64,000 nt of DNA from an uncultured Dongia sp. (GTDB lineage: Bacteria > Pseudomonadota > Alphaproteobacteria > Dongiales > Dongiaceae): NCBI RefSeq assembly GCF_936916975.1, contig NZ_CAKZGO010000004.1, positions 744,001 through 808,000 on the forward strand, given 5' to 3'. A program made the translations under genes and the position numbers. Below, piece by piece: positions 26,688 through 35,460 of the stretch (position 1 is its first letter; each line of letters starts with the position of its first letter). The notes below the pieces were generated by a model, which did no database searches, had not been told where the DNA came from, and was given only the letters and a program-made list of their open reading frames with translations.

Positions 26688-27059
26688 TCAGGCTTCGGCG
26701 GCCGGGGCTTCAGCGGCCTTGGCGGCAGCTTCGGCATTGGTCTTGGCACGTTCCTGCGCCTTGGCCTTCGGCTTGTCCTGCTTGGTCTGGTCGTGACGCT
26801 TCGGCGCGTCCATGAGACCCAGCTTGGCGAAGAAATGCTGCACGCGCTCGGTCGGCAGGGCGCCCTTCGAGAGCCAATGCTTGGCGCGCTCGACTTCGAT
26901 GAGAACGCGGTTCGGGTCTTCCTTGGTCAGCATCGGGTTGTACGACCCGATACGTTCCACGAAGCGGCCATCGCGGGCGAAGCGGCTCTCGGCCACGACG
27001 ATGCGATAATACGGACGCTTCTTGGCGCCACCACGGGCGAGACGGATTTTCAACGACAT
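26688..27059 (-). CDS. rpsP: 30S ribosomal protein S16
   Basis: 123 aa. The conserved body is the first 80 residues: MSLKIRLARGGAKKRPYYRI, FVERIGSYNPML and LSKGALPTERVQHFFAKLG. The remaining 40 residues are an Ala/Lys/Glu tail, as in many alphaproteobacterial S16 proteins. It is separated from rimM by 11 bp and preceded by a VOC-family gene 42 bp upstream that is absent from the textbook order ffh-rpsP. Confidence 0.97.
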   Translation of the reverse strand: MSLKIRLARGGAKKRPYYRIVVAESRFARDGRFVERIGSYNPMLTKEDPNRVLIEVERAKHWLSKGALPTERVQHFFAKLGLMDAPKRHDQTKQDKPKAKAQERAKTNAEAAAKAAEAPAAEA

Positions 27060-27101
27060 GAGGGTAGTTCTCCTTTCAGATTCAAACTTTGTATTCGGTG
27101 T

Positions 27102-27506
27102 TTATTCGGGAAGATGGCAGCACGCTTCGATCTTGTTCCCGTCGGGATCAAAGGCGAAGGCGCCGTAGTAATTCGGGTGGTAGTGAGCGCGGATACCGGG
27201 CTGGCCGTTATCCTTGGCGCCGCCACGGATGGCAGCGAGATAGAACGCATCGACCTCGAGGCGCGACTTGGCCTGGAAGGCGAAATGATTGCCGCTGGTG
27301 CGGTTGTGATCGGCGTCGATCTTGTCGGGGACGCCGATCCAGAAGCGCGCCGAACTGCCGGCCTCGCCATAACCATGGGCAACGAGACCCACGCCCGGCA
27401 CCTCGACATCATGGACGCGCACATAAGAGAGCGCCAGGAACACGACGTCGTAGAATTCGCGCGCCTTTTTCAGGTCGCTGACGCCGATGGAAACGTGATC
27501 GATCAT
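27102..27506 (-). CDS. VOC (glyoxalase/bleomycin-resistance) family protein inserted after ffh
   Basis: 134 aa vicinal-oxygen-chelate protein. The pattern is clear: MIDHVSIGVSDLKKAREFYD at the start, HFAFQAKSRLEVDAFYLAA in the middle, and YYGAFAFDPDGNKIEACCH at the end, with metal-ligand candidates H4, H at about 65 and E at about 128. Members are dioxygenases, glyoxalases, isomerases or drug binders; no substrate can be assigned. Its ATG overlaps the ffh stop (ATGA, 27503-27506), so it is translationally coupled to the SRP GTPase, an odd partner. Confidence 0.85.
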   Translation of the reverse strand: MIDHVSIGVSDLKKAREFYDVVFLALSYVRVHDVEVPGVGLVAHGYGEAGSSARFWIGVPDKIDADHNRTSGNHFAFQAKSRLEVDAFYLAAIRGGAKDNGQPGIRAHYHPNYYGAFAFDPDGNKIEACCHLPE

Positions 27507-28903
27507 CGCATCCCCCCAAAGCCGCCGCCACCACCCATGCCACCCATACCGCCCTTCATGAGAGCGGCCATGCCGTGGCGCATCAGGCCTTTCTGGCCCA
27601 TCTTCGAGACCTGCTTCATCATGCGCGCCATTTCCTGGTGCTGCTTGAGAAGCTTGTTCACATCCTGCACCTGGACGCCGGCGCCCCTTGCGATGCGGGT
27701 CTTGCGCGACGCCTTGATGATGTCGGGGACACGGCGTTCCTTGGGCGTCATCGCCGAGATGATGGCCAGCGAGCGCTTCACCACCTTGTCGTCGACCTTG
27801 CCTTCGAGCTGCTTCTGCATCTTGCCGATGCCGGGCAGCATGCTCATGACACCGCCGAGGCCGCCCATCTTCTGCAGCTGCTTCATCTGCTGGGCGAGAT
27901 CATTGAGATCGAACTGGCCCTTCTGCATCTTGAGGGCGAGTTTTTCGGCTTCGGCCTGTTCCGTGGCCTCCATCGCCTTCTCGACGAGCGAGACGATGTC
28001 GCCCATGCCGAGAATGCGGCCGGCGACACGGTCGGCGTGGAAATCTTCGAGCTCATCGAGCTTTTCGCCGGTGCCCAGCAGCTTGATTGGCTTGCCGGTG
28101 ACGGCGCGCATCGAGAGTGCTGCACCACCGCGCGCATCACCGTCGATGCGGGTCAGCATGATGCCGGTGATGCCGACCTTGTCCTGGAAATGCTTGGCCG
28201 TGTTGACGGCGTCCTGGCCGGTCATCGCATCGGCGACCAGCAGGCTTTCATGCGGCTTCACGGCGTCGCGGATCGCGACGATCTCGGCCATCAGTTCTTC
28301 ATCGATCGCGAGACGGCCCGCGGTATCGAGCATGACGATGTCATAGCCCTCTAAGCGGCCGGTGTTCATGGCGCGCTTGGCAATCGCCACCGGTGGCTCG
28401 CCCGGCACGATGGGCAGCGTCTTCACACCGGTCTGCTCGCCGAGGATGGCGAGCTGCTGTTGCGCTGCCGGACGGCGCGTGTCCAGCGAGGCCATCAGCA
28501 CCTTTTTGCCCTGCTTCTCGGCAAAGCGGCGCGCGATCTTGGCAGTCGAGGTGGTCTTGCCGGAACCCTGCAGGCCCAGCATCAGGATGGGCACGGGCGA
28601 CGGGTGGTTGAGGTCGAGACCGGCGCCTTCACCCTCGGCGGGCTTCAGCACGTTCACCAGCTCGTCATGGACGATCTTGATGACCATCTGGCCGGGGCTG
28701 ATCGATTTGACGACCTTCTCGCCCACCGCCTCGACCCGGACGCGGGTGATGAAATCCTTCACCACCGGCAGAGCGACGTCGGCCTCGAGCAAGGCCACGC
28801 GCACTTCGCGCAGCGCCTCGTCGACATCGGCCTCGGACAACTGACCGCGCTTGGTCAGTTTCTCAAGTACCCCGCCTAACCGTTCACTCAGCTTCTCGAA
28901 CAT
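27503..28903 (-). CDS. ffh: Signal recognition particle protein Ffh
   Basis: 466 aa SRP GTPase that with 4.5S RNA targets membrane proteins to FtsY. N domain (about 1-90), then the G domain with the P-loop GLQGSGKTTSTAKIA, DTRRPAAQQQL, DTAGRLAID and TRIDGDARGGAAL, then the methionine-rich M domain (about 300-440: MKQLQKMGGLGGVMSMLPG, MTPKERR, RIARGAGVQVQDVNKLLKQ). The tail is Gly/Met-rich (GMGGMGGGGGFGGM). It heads the run ffh-VOC-rpsP-rimM-trmD-rplS on the minus strand, with its promoter in the 236 bp before 28903. Confidence 0.97.
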   Translation of the reverse strand: MFEKLSERLGGVLEKLTKRGQLSEADVDEALREVRVALLEADVALPVVKDFITRVRVEAVGEKVVKSISPGQMVIKIVHDELVNVLKPAEGEGAGLDLNHPSPVPILMLGLQGSGKTTSTAKIARRFAEKQGKKVLMASLDTRRPAAQQQLAILGEQTGVKTLPIVPGEPPVAIAKRAMNTGRLEGYDIVMLDTAGRLAIDEELMAEIVAIRDAVKPHESLLVADAMTGQDAVNTAKHFQDKVGITGIMLTRIDGDARGGAALSMRAVTGKPIKLLGTGEKLDELEDFHADRVAGRILGMGDIVSLVEKAMEATEQAEAEKLALKMQKGQFDLNDLAQQMKQLQKMGGLGGVMSMLPGIGKMQKQLEGKVDDKVVKRSLAIISAMTPKERRVPDIIKASRKTRIARGAGVQVQDVNKLLKQHQEMARMMKQVSKMGQKGLMRHGMAALMKGGMGGMGGGGGFGGMR

Positions 28904-28974
28904 GCGTGTTCCGTCAAATTTTCCTTATCTGTCAAAGCCTTACGCGCAGGATAAATACCCCAAAACACATTCGC

Positions 28975-29001
28975 GCCCGTGTGCGACACTCGCAGACGGG
29001 C
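28975..29001 (-). terminator. Hairpin between xylG and the ffh promoter
   Basis: GCCCGT-G-TGCGA (28975-28986), loop CAC, TCGCA-G-ACGGGC (28990-29001): an 11-bp stem with one internal mismatch, about 140 bp beyond the xylG stop. On the minus strand it is followed by a T/G-rich stretch ending TGTTTTGGGG. It probably insulates the xyl operon from the ffh operon. Confidence 0.5.
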
Positions 29002-29139
29002 GGGGCCCCTCGGGGCCAAAGGCTCTGCCAAATTCGGTAAAGCGGCCGGAAACTAGGCGTTTTGGGGGTGGGAGTCAATGTTTACGGCCGTTTGGCCGGA
29101 TGGCTCGTTTAGGATTGCTCGCCTAGGCACTCCCTGTGA

Positions 29140-29889
29140 CTACGCCGCCGCAGCTCCAGGCTGCTTGCCCAGGATGATCATCCCCAGGACATCGTCCTTG
29201 GTGACGTCCTGCGTGCGCACGGTGCCGACGAGTTTGCCGTTCTTCATCACCGACAGGCGATCGGAGAGATCGAACACATCGTGGAGGTCGTGGCTGATGA
29301 GGAAGATGCCGATGCCTTCGCGCTTCAGCTGCTGAATGAGCTCGGCCACCATCTTGGTTTCCTGAACGCCCAGCGCCGCGGTCGGCTCGTCCATGATGAG
29401 GATGCGGGCGTCGAAATGGACGGCACGCGCAATCGCCACCGACTGGCGCTGGCCGCCGGACAAGGCCGAGACCGGCGCATGGTATTTCTTGAAATTGGGA
29501 TTGAGCCTGCCGATGACCTTGCGGGCGGCGGCTTCCATCGCCGGTTCGTCGAGGAGACCCATGCTGGTCATCTCGCGCCCCAGGAACAGATTGGCGCAGG
29601 CGTCGAGATTGTCGGCCAAGGCGAGGTTTTGATAGATCGTCTCGATCCGGTGGTCGCGGGCGTCGCGCGAGGATTTGATGTCGGCGACCTTGCCGTCGAT
29701 CAGGATCTCGCCCTTATCGGCCTGATAGGCGCCGGACAGGATCTTGATGAGCGTCGATTTGCCGGCGCCGTTATGGCCCAAGAGGCCCACGACTTCGCCC
29801 GGCTGCAGATCGATGCTGACATCATCGACGGCGCGGACACCGCCGAAGCTGATCGAGATGTTGCGCATTTCAACGAGGGGTGCGGTCAT
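29140..29889 (-). CDS. xylG: Sugar ABC transporter ATP-binding protein, xylose type (single NBD)
   Basis: 249 aa ATPase of a carbohydrate-uptake (CUT2) importer. Walker [10 protein letters not shown], signature [16 protein letters not shown], Walker [12 protein letters not shown], and H-loop [10 protein letters not shown]. Unlike E. coli XylG or RbsA, which are double-length, this protein has one nucleotide-binding domain, as in FrcA-type and many alphaproteobacterial systems, so it must work as a homodimer. It is last in the operon xylF-xylH-xylG, 14 bp after the permease gene. Confidence 0.85.
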   Translation of the reverse strand: MTAPLVEMRNISISFGGVRAVDDVSIDLQPGEVVGLLGHNGAGKSTLIKILSGAYQADKGEILIDGKVADIKSSRDARDHRIETIYQNLALADNLDACANLFLGREMTSMGLLDEPAMEAAARKVIGRLNPNFKKYHAPVSALSGGQRQSVAIARAVHFDARILIMDEPTAALGVQETKMVAELIQQLKREGIGIFLISHDLHDVFDLSDRLSVMKNGKLVGTVRTQDVTKDDVLGMIILGKQPGAAAA

Positions 29890-29903
29890 CTGCTATCTCC
29901 CCC

Positions 29904-31169
29904 TCAACCCGGCCGGCGCTGCTGATAGAGGCGGTCGATATAGACCGCCAGCACCAGGACCAAACCGGTGACGATGTTCTGCAGGCTGGCGTCATAGCCC
30001 AGCAAGGACATGCCGCTCTGCAGCGATTGAATGACGATGGCGCCGAGGATGGCACCCGATATCGTGCCGGCACCACCGGCCAAGGTGCAGCCGCCGATGA
30101 CCGCCGCGGCGATGACGCGAAGCTCATCCAGCTGGCCGATGGAATTGCCGGCCGATTGCAGGCGTGCCGAGGCCACGATGGCTGAGACACCGACCAGGGC
30201 GCCCATCAGGACAAACACCCAGACCGTCATGCGCTTCACATTGATGCCGGCGCGTTCCGCTGCCTCCAGATTGCCGCCCATGGCGAAGACATAGCGGCCG
30301 AAGCGCGTCTTGTTGAGGAGCAGCGAGACTCCGATGGCAAGCGCCACCAGGATGAGGACGGGGATGGGAATGCCCATGAAGATGTGGATGCCACCTTCGG
30401 GAATGTCCCAGCCCTTCGCCTCAGCGAGTTTCTGGGCGGCGACGGCCGGCATCTCATAGGCGTTCATGATCGCGGCAAAGCCCAAGGGCAGCGCGCATTG
30501 TGCGACGACCACGGCGATTTCCGCCCAGGCCGGACGCACCGGGAAGCCGAAGGAGATGTGGCGGCGACGGCGGCGATGGGCAGCAAAGGCAATCACAACG
30601 GCAGCGACGATGGCGCAGATCCAACTCGCTGTTTCGCCGATCGTGCCATAAACGCCACCACCCAGCAGCGTGAAATTTTCATCGAGTGGCGCCACGGTCT
30701 GGCCCTGCGTCACCCACCAGGCACAGCCGCGCCAGATGAGGAGGCCGCCCAACGTGACGACGAAGGACGGGACGCCGAGATAGCCGATCATCAGGCCGTT
30801 AAGACCGCCGAGTGCTGCACCGATGGTGATGCCGCAGACCACCGCGATCACCATGATCAACGGATGACCACCGCCCAGGATTTGCGGCAGCCAGAATGTC
30901 TGGATGACGCCGATGATCATGGCGGTGACGCCCAGCATCGAGCCTACGGAGAGATCGATCTGGCGAATGATGATGATCAGCACCATGCCGATCGCCATGA
31001 TGGCGACGGAGGCTGTCTGCAGCGACAGGTTATAGAGATTGCGCGGCGTGATGAAACGGCCGTCGGAGAGAAGATGGAAGCCGATCCAGATTCCCACCAG
31101 GCAGAGGATCATGCCGAGCAGGCGCTCGTCGATCTCCAGCCGTGAAAAGATGCTCCGGACGCTGTTCAT
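29904..31169 (-). CDS. xylH: Sugar ABC transporter permease, xylose type
   Basis: 421 aa from the ATG at 31169 (MNSVRSIFSRLEIDERLLGM); upstream in-frame sequence is Arg-rich and unlike the family. Ten or so membrane helices with CUT2 permease hallmarks: RQIDLSVGSMLGVTAM, IGYLGVPSFVVTLGGLLIWRG, and RVIAAAVIGGCTLAGGAGTI. A polar insert of about 60 residues lies between helices 6 and 8, as is usual for XylH compared with the shorter RbsC. A strong hairpin between xylF and this gene probably reduces permease relative to binding protein. Confidence 0.87.
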   Translation of the reverse strand: MNSVRSIFSRLEIDERLLGMILCLVGIWIGFHLLSDGRFITPRNLYNLSLQTASVAIMAIGMVLIIIIRQIDLSVGSMLGVTAMIIGVIQTFWLPQILGGGHPLIMVIAVVCGITIGAALGGLNGLMIGYLGVPSFVVTLGGLLIWRGCAWWVTQGQTVAPLDENFTLLGGGVYGTIGETASWICAIVAAVVIAFAAHRRRRRHISFGFPVRPAWAEIAVVVAQCALPLGFAAIMNAYEMPAVAAQKLAEAKGWDIPEGGIHIFMGIPIPVLILVALAIGVSLLLNKTRFGRYVFAMGGNLEAAERAGINVKRMTVWVFVLMGALVGVSAIVASARLQSAGNSIGQLDELRVIAAAVIGGCTLAGGAGTISGAILGAIVIQSLQSGMSLLGYDASLQNIVTGLVLVLAVYIDRLYQQRRPG

Positions 31170-31222
31170 GACGCTGCGTTCATTGTTGATGAGTCTTCGA
31201 ATTCTGATGGGTCGGAAAGAAA

Positions 31223-31256
31223 GAACCGTGGCTGCCGGTCCTGGCAACCACGGTTC
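31223..31256 (-). terminator. Attenuating stem-loop between xylF and xylH
   Basis: Perfect outer arms GAACCGTGG (31223-31231) and CCACGGTTC (31248-31256) enclose a nested TGCC/GGCA pair; on the minus strand the stem is followed by TTTCTTTCC. It lies 15 bp beyond the xylF stop. Such stem-loops after binding-protein genes usually protect the upstream message or partly terminate, raising binding-protein over permease levels. Confidence 0.7.
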
Positions 31257-31271
31257 CTTGTCACGTCGGTC

Positions 31272-32345
31272 TTATTTGCAGGCGGCGACTTTGGCTGCGT
31301 CGGCGCCCTGGCAGGCTTCATCCTTCGAGATCCAGCCGGCATTGATCACCACGTCCAGATTGTCCTTGGTGATGGCGACCGGCTTCAGGAAGGTGGCGTT
31401 CATCTCGACGCCTTTGGGGCTCTTCCACTTGATGGTGCCTGGCACATCGGCGAGCTTGGCGCCCTTGGCGAGATCGACGGCGATGGTGGCCGCCGATTTG
31501 CCGAGTTCGCGCGAGTCCTTCCAGACCGACACGGTCTGCGTGCCGAGCGCGATGCGGTTCAAGGCAGCCTTGTCGCCATCCTGGCCAGAGACCGGGATGC
31601 CGGCCAAGCCTTGCGCGGTGAGGGCCGCGATGGCGCCGCCGGCGGTGCCGTCATTGGAGGCAACGACCGCATCGACCTTGTTGTCGGCGGCGGTCAGGAT
31701 CTGCTCCATGTTGCGCTGGGCCACAGCGGGATCCCAGTTTTCGGTGTATTGCTCGCCAACCACTTTGATGTCGCCCGCATCGATCGCGGCCTTCAGCACT
31801 TCCAACTGGCCTTCATGCAGGAAGTCCGCATTGGGGTCGGCCTGGTTGCCCTTGATGAAGACGTAATTGCCCTTGGGCTGCGCCGCAAACACGCCGGCGG
31901 CCTGCAGGCGACCCACTTCCTTGTTGTCGAAGGTGAGGTAATAGGCAGCCGGATCTTCAATCAGGCGATCGTAGCCCACCACTGGAATACCGGCATTGGT
32001 GGCGGCCGTGATTGCCGGGCCGATCGAGGCCGAATCCTGCGCCAGCACGATCAGCGCATTGGCGCCGCCCGCGATCAGGCTTTCAATGTCAGAGAGCTGC
32101 TTCGACGGATTGCTCTGCGCATCGGCCGAAATGTATTTGACGCCGGCTGCTTCGAGCACGGCCTTGATCGCCGCTTCATCGGTCTTCCAACGTTCTTCCT
32201 GGAAGTTCGACCAGCTGACGCCGACCACGAGGTCCTCAGCCTTGGCAGGCTGCAGGCTCAACAGCGAGGTCCCGGCCAGCAAGCCGGCACCGAGGGCGGC
32301 CAGCGCAACACGCCGTCCCAACGGACGGCTGATAAAATTCTTCAT
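31272..32345 (-). CDS. xylF: D-xylose ABC transporter substrate-binding protein
   Basis: 357 aa periplasmic sugar-binding protein. The signal peptide (about residues 1-36) ends PAKA. The mature start [20 protein letters not shown] and [40 protein letters not shown] and [15 protein letters not shown] match XylF more than RbsB or ChvE. Xylose is therefore the likely ligand, though related pentoses cannot be excluded. It is the promoter-proximal gene of xylFHG and is divergent from the ROK regulator across 286 bp. No xylA/xylB catabolic genes are in the window. Confidence 0.86.
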   Translation of the reverse strand: MKNFISRPLGRRVALAALGAGLLAGTSLLSLQPAKAEDLVVGVSWSNFQEERWKTDEAAIKAVLEAAGVKYISADAQSNPSKQLSDIESLIAGGANALIVLAQDSASIGPAITAATNAGIPVVGYDRLIEDPAAYYLTFDNKEVGRLQAAGVFAAQPKGNYVFIKGNQADPNADFLHEGQLEVLKAAIDAGDIKVVGEQYTENWDPAVAQRNMEQILTAADNKVDAVVASNDGTAGGAIAALTAQGLAGIPVSGQDGDKAALNRIALGTQTVSVWKDSRELGKSAATIAVDLAKGAKLADVPGTIKWKSPKGVEMNATFLKPVAITKDNLDVVINAGWISKDEACQGADAAKVAACK

Positions 32346-32631
32346 CGTGTATCTCCTCCCAGAGCTAAAAATTTGAGCGATACGCTTGTGCGGACCGCAG
32401 GTCGCCGGGTTGCTCCCGATCTCTTGTTTTGTTAGTTATTATTTTCGTAAGGCGAAATTAATATCGCCTGCTGTTCGCATGAGCGTCAAGCGCTTTGTCC
32501 ATTTCGCACTCGCAACACGAATTATCGGACAAATTAACAAAGTCGATGCCGGAATTTTTCTCGATTTCATTCAATTCATGAAATAAAAGGGCCTATCGCT
32601 CAATCGACTGCGCAGCGGTGCGGATCAGCAT
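32346..32631. promoter_or_regulatory. Divergent xylF / ROK promoter region with candidate operators
   Basis: A/T-rich region of 286 bp between divergent genes. A dyad AGGCGA-8-TCGCCT (32450-32469) is centred on an AATTAATA spacer. A half-site TTTGTTAGTT (32427-32436) reappears inverted as AATTAACAAA about 100 bp away (32531-32540), a spacing that would allow a looped repressor. ROK repressors bind long, A/T-rich dyads, so either pair is a candidate operator. None of this is confirmed. Confidence 0.4.
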
Positions 32632-33822
32632 GTGATGGACAAAATCGACCTCGACCATACTCAGCCGCTCAACCGCCATCGCATTCTGCAGGCGGTGCGG
32701 CTGCATGGCCCGCTGGCGCGCGTCGATCTGGGTGGCATCATCGCCTTGAGCCCGGCCAGCATCTCCAGCATCACCGGCGAACTCATGCGCGACGGGCTCA
32801 TCCGCGAAGTGCCGGGCAATGATGCGGGTCGTGGTCGCGGCCGTCCCAAGGTGATGATCGAGCTCACCCCCACCGCCGCCTGCATGATTGCGGTCAAGCT
32901 GTCGATCAACCGCATCGAAGTGACGCTGGGTGATTTTGCCGGCGGCATCGGCCCCGTCCAGGCGCGGGCCCTCAACACGCTGGAACTGACCAGCCATGGC
33001 CTCATCGAGGCTTTGATCGAGATGATCGAGGGCTGCATCGCTGCCATCCCGGCGGATTTCGGCCCGCTCACCGGCATCGGTCTTGCTGTGCAAGGCTTGG
33101 TGCACAGCCATGAAACACTGGTCTGGTCGCCAGCGCTGGCCGTGCGCAACATCAATATTGCGGCCCCCGTAGCACGGCATTTCAACCTGCCGGTCATCGC
33201 CATGAACGATGCCGATTGCATCGCTCTCTCGATCCGTCACCGGCCTGAATTACAGGCGGTCGAGAATCTGGCCGTGGTCATGCTCGGCACCGGCATCGGC
33301 ATGGGGCTCATTCTCGGCGGCCGCCTGCATTCGGCAAGCTCCGGCGCCGGCGCCGAATTCGGCCATACGAAATACCAGATCGACGGGCCGCTCTGCCATT
33401 GCGGCCGGCGCGGCTGTATCGAGAGTTTTGTCGGCGATTACGCGCTTTATCGCGATGCCCGCTCGATGCTCGATCTGCCCAATACAGATGCGCTGCACCC
33501 GTCGGAAGAGCAGATGCAGGCGCTTGTCGACCTCGCTGAAAGCGGCCACCCGGTAGCCACCAGCCTGTTCCAGCAGGCAGGCCGCGCGCTGGGTTATGGC
33601 CTCTCCAATCTCATCGCACTCATCGGCCCCGATCTCGTGCTGATCACCGGCAGCGGTGTGCGCGGCTACCAGCAGATGGAAACCGAGATGCGCCGCAGCC
33701 TCGATGAGGCCCTGGTCGATACACTCCTCGCCCAGACCGAAATTAGGTCCTACCCATGGGATGAGGATTTGACGTTGCGCGGGATCGTGCTGCAGGTGTT
33801 GGCTGGCGGCAAGATCAGCTGA
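32632..33822 (+). CDS. ROK-family transcriptional repressor, likely regulator of xylFHG
   Basis: 396 aa. An N-terminal winged helix (NRHRILQAVRLHGPLARVDL, then LSPASISSITGELM) is followed by a sugar-kinase-like ROK domain: GTGIGMGLILGGRLHSASSGAG, the ROK zinc motif with HTKYQIDGPLCHCGRRGCIES (H-x10-CxCGxxGCxE) and VLITGSGVRGY. Such proteins (XylR/NagC type) bind sugar and repress uptake operons. A GTG at 32632 and an ATG three bases later are both possible starts. It is divergent from xylF, so control of that operon is a natural inference; a good terminator is not seen after it. Confidence 0.88.
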   Translation: MMDKIDLDHTQPLNRHRILQAVRLHGPLARVDLGGIIALSPASISSITGELMRDGLIREVPGNDAGRGRGRPKVMIELTPTAACMIAVKLSINRIEVTLGDFAGGIGPVQARALNTLELTSHGLIEALIEMIEGCIAAIPADFGPLTGIGLAVQGLVHSHETLVWSPALAVRNINIAAPVARHFNLPVIAMNDADCIALSIRHRPELQAVENLAVVMLGTGIGMGLILGGRLHSASSGAGAEFGHTKYQIDGPLCHCGRRGCIESFVGDYALYRDARSMLDLPNTDALHPSEEQMQALVDLAESGHPVATSLFQQAGRALGYGLSNLIALIGPDLVLITGSGVRGYQQMETEMRRSLDEALVDTLLAQTEIRSYPWDEDLTLRGIVLQVLAGGKIS

Positions 33823-33839
33823 CGATCAGTGACACTGCT

Positions 33840-35387
33840 TCAGCGCAAACGGTCGCTGATATCGATGAAGCGGTAGGGATGACCGCGATCCTGAAACAGG
33901 AAACTGCGATCTGGCAGCGGCGGCAGATCGAGACCGAAATAACGCGCGAAGATCTGACGGTAGAGATTGACCGGCGTCGCCGTCGCGCCCAGTTGCAGAT
34001 CATTCGCGGCAGCGCCCTTTATCGCCAATAGAATCAGCATCTTTTCGCGCAGCTGTCGGGTATCGGCCTTTGACCAGTCCACATTTGTCGTGTCGAGGCC
34101 AAGCGAGCGTTCGTCGCCGGCGAAGGCTTCCGGCCAGGGCCCCTCATCGGCCTGGACGATGATCACGGACGCGCGGCCACTTTCGGCAATACGATCAAGC
34201 AAGGCAACCAGGCGCGTATTCGCATAGCCGATTTGCGCGACATAATTCTGGCTGCGCGTCAATGACTGCACCTCAGCAAGACTTTTGCATCGCCCGGCGG
34301 CATCTACCACGAAAGGCGGATGGGGCAGTAGAAGATGGGCAAAGACATGTTTGCGTCCCGGCTCCTTGGACAAATGGTCGAGTTCGTCGAATTGATAGTG
34401 AATGCGCCGGCATTGGTCGGCGCGGCCATCGCCGGGGACCAGGCCCGTCAACGCCGCGACATGGCTGATAATCGAACGCTCCAGCGTAAAACGCAGGAAA
34501 TCCGGCATATCGAGGTAATTGATATGCTGGTCGGCCAGATCACTGTGCCGGGTTGGCTCCCACCATGGCCCGAAGTGATAGAGGCGGTAGCCTTGCGCGT
34601 GAAGGAAGCGCCCCGTGCGGTTGTTCTTGATGGTACGATAAAGCGGCAGCAAGTCGTCCTGCATGGTGGCCGCGTGCTCAGCAAAGACCGTCAGGAAATC
34701 GAGATTGAGAGTCGAGGCAAGCGAGTGTGCCGTGCGTTGGTAGTTGGCGGCAGCCCGCTCGGCGACCGTAAATCCGCGCGCGCGTAGCTCAGTCAGAAAG
34801 GGGCCATTGTCATAGCCATAGGCAGCCTTCAAGGTGTCCGCGCCAGCATACCGATCCAGCACGAAATGCCAGATATCCGGACCATCCGCCATCGCCGCGC
34901 CGCCAGACAGATCGGGGAACAACTCGCTTGGCGATGGCCGTGCACCGACCAAGTGATAGCCGCGCTGCGCGATGGAGATCGTTGGGACGACCAGAAGGCC
35001 GATCAACAGGCTGTTGAGAATGATGTTGGCGAACCGGTAGTCGTCGCTCGAGCGACGCGACTGTACGATCAGCCATACGACCAGCGCCATCGCAACCAAC
35101 AGGGTCGCCCAGCCCAGGAACCCAAGTTCGCCAGGTGTTGCCATCGCGGAAGGCAAAACGAACAGGACATAGATGGTGGCGGTGGCGCAGATTGCAGCCC
35201 GTTGCCAGGTACCGACGACATAGAACAGGATCGCGGTCAGAAGCCCGGCAAAGGTCAATAGAATGAGTGCGACCAAGCCGATTTCATAGGGCTCTAACTG
35301 GGTGATGTTGCCGGCTGTATAGGGCACGAAAAGATTGAGTGCCGCGAGAAACGGGCTAAGCGGGTAGCGGGCAAGAAAGTCCCTCAC
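33840..35387 (-). CDS. Membrane-anchored sulfatase/alkaline-phosphatase-fold protein, copy 1
   Basis: 515 aa. Four or five N-terminal membrane helices (about 1-155) precede an alkaline-phosphatase superfamily domain. It opens with IWHFVLDRYAGADTL, has a Thr/Ser candidate nucleophile in NYQRTAHSLASTLNLD, HLLLPHPPFVVD, and the late metal segment IIVQADEGPWP. The layout resembles LPS phosphoethanolamine-type transferases or arylsulfatases, but classical Cys/Ser-x-Pro-x-Arg sulfatase sequence is absent. It is a paralogue of the next gene upstream on the same strand (73 bp away), and both lie next to a small YLDPGT protein. Envelope polysaccharide modification is an inference. Confidence 0.7.
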   Translation of the reverse strand: MRDFLARYPLSPFLAALNLFVPYTAGNITQLEPYEIGLVALILLTFAGLLTAILFYVVGTWQRAAICATATIYVLFVLPSAMATPGELGFLGWATLLVAMALVVWLIVQSRRSSDDYRFANIILNSLLIGLLVVPTISIAQRGYHLVGARPSPSELFPDLSGGAAMADGPDIWHFVLDRYAGADTLKAAYGYDNGPFLTELRARGFTVAERAAANYQRTAHSLASTLNLDFLTVFAEHAATMQDDLLPLYRTIKNNRTGRFLHAQGYRLYHFGPWWEPTRHSDLADQHINYLDMPDFLRFTLERSIISHVAALTGLVPGDGRADQCRRIHYQFDELDHLSKEPGRKHVFAHLLLPHPPFVVDAAGRCKSLAEVQSLTRSQNYVAQIGYANTRLVALLDRIAESGRASVIIVQADEGPWPEAFAGDERSLGLDTTNVDWSKADTRQLREKMLILLAIKGAAANDLQLGATATPVNLYRQIFARYFGLDLPPLPDRSFLFQDRGHPYRFIDISDRLR

Positions 35388-35460
35388 GACGTTATCCTCT
35401 TGGTCTGTGCCGAGTGGCCGACTGGGGCGCGCAACATGGGTTACAGTCGCGTGATTCCTC

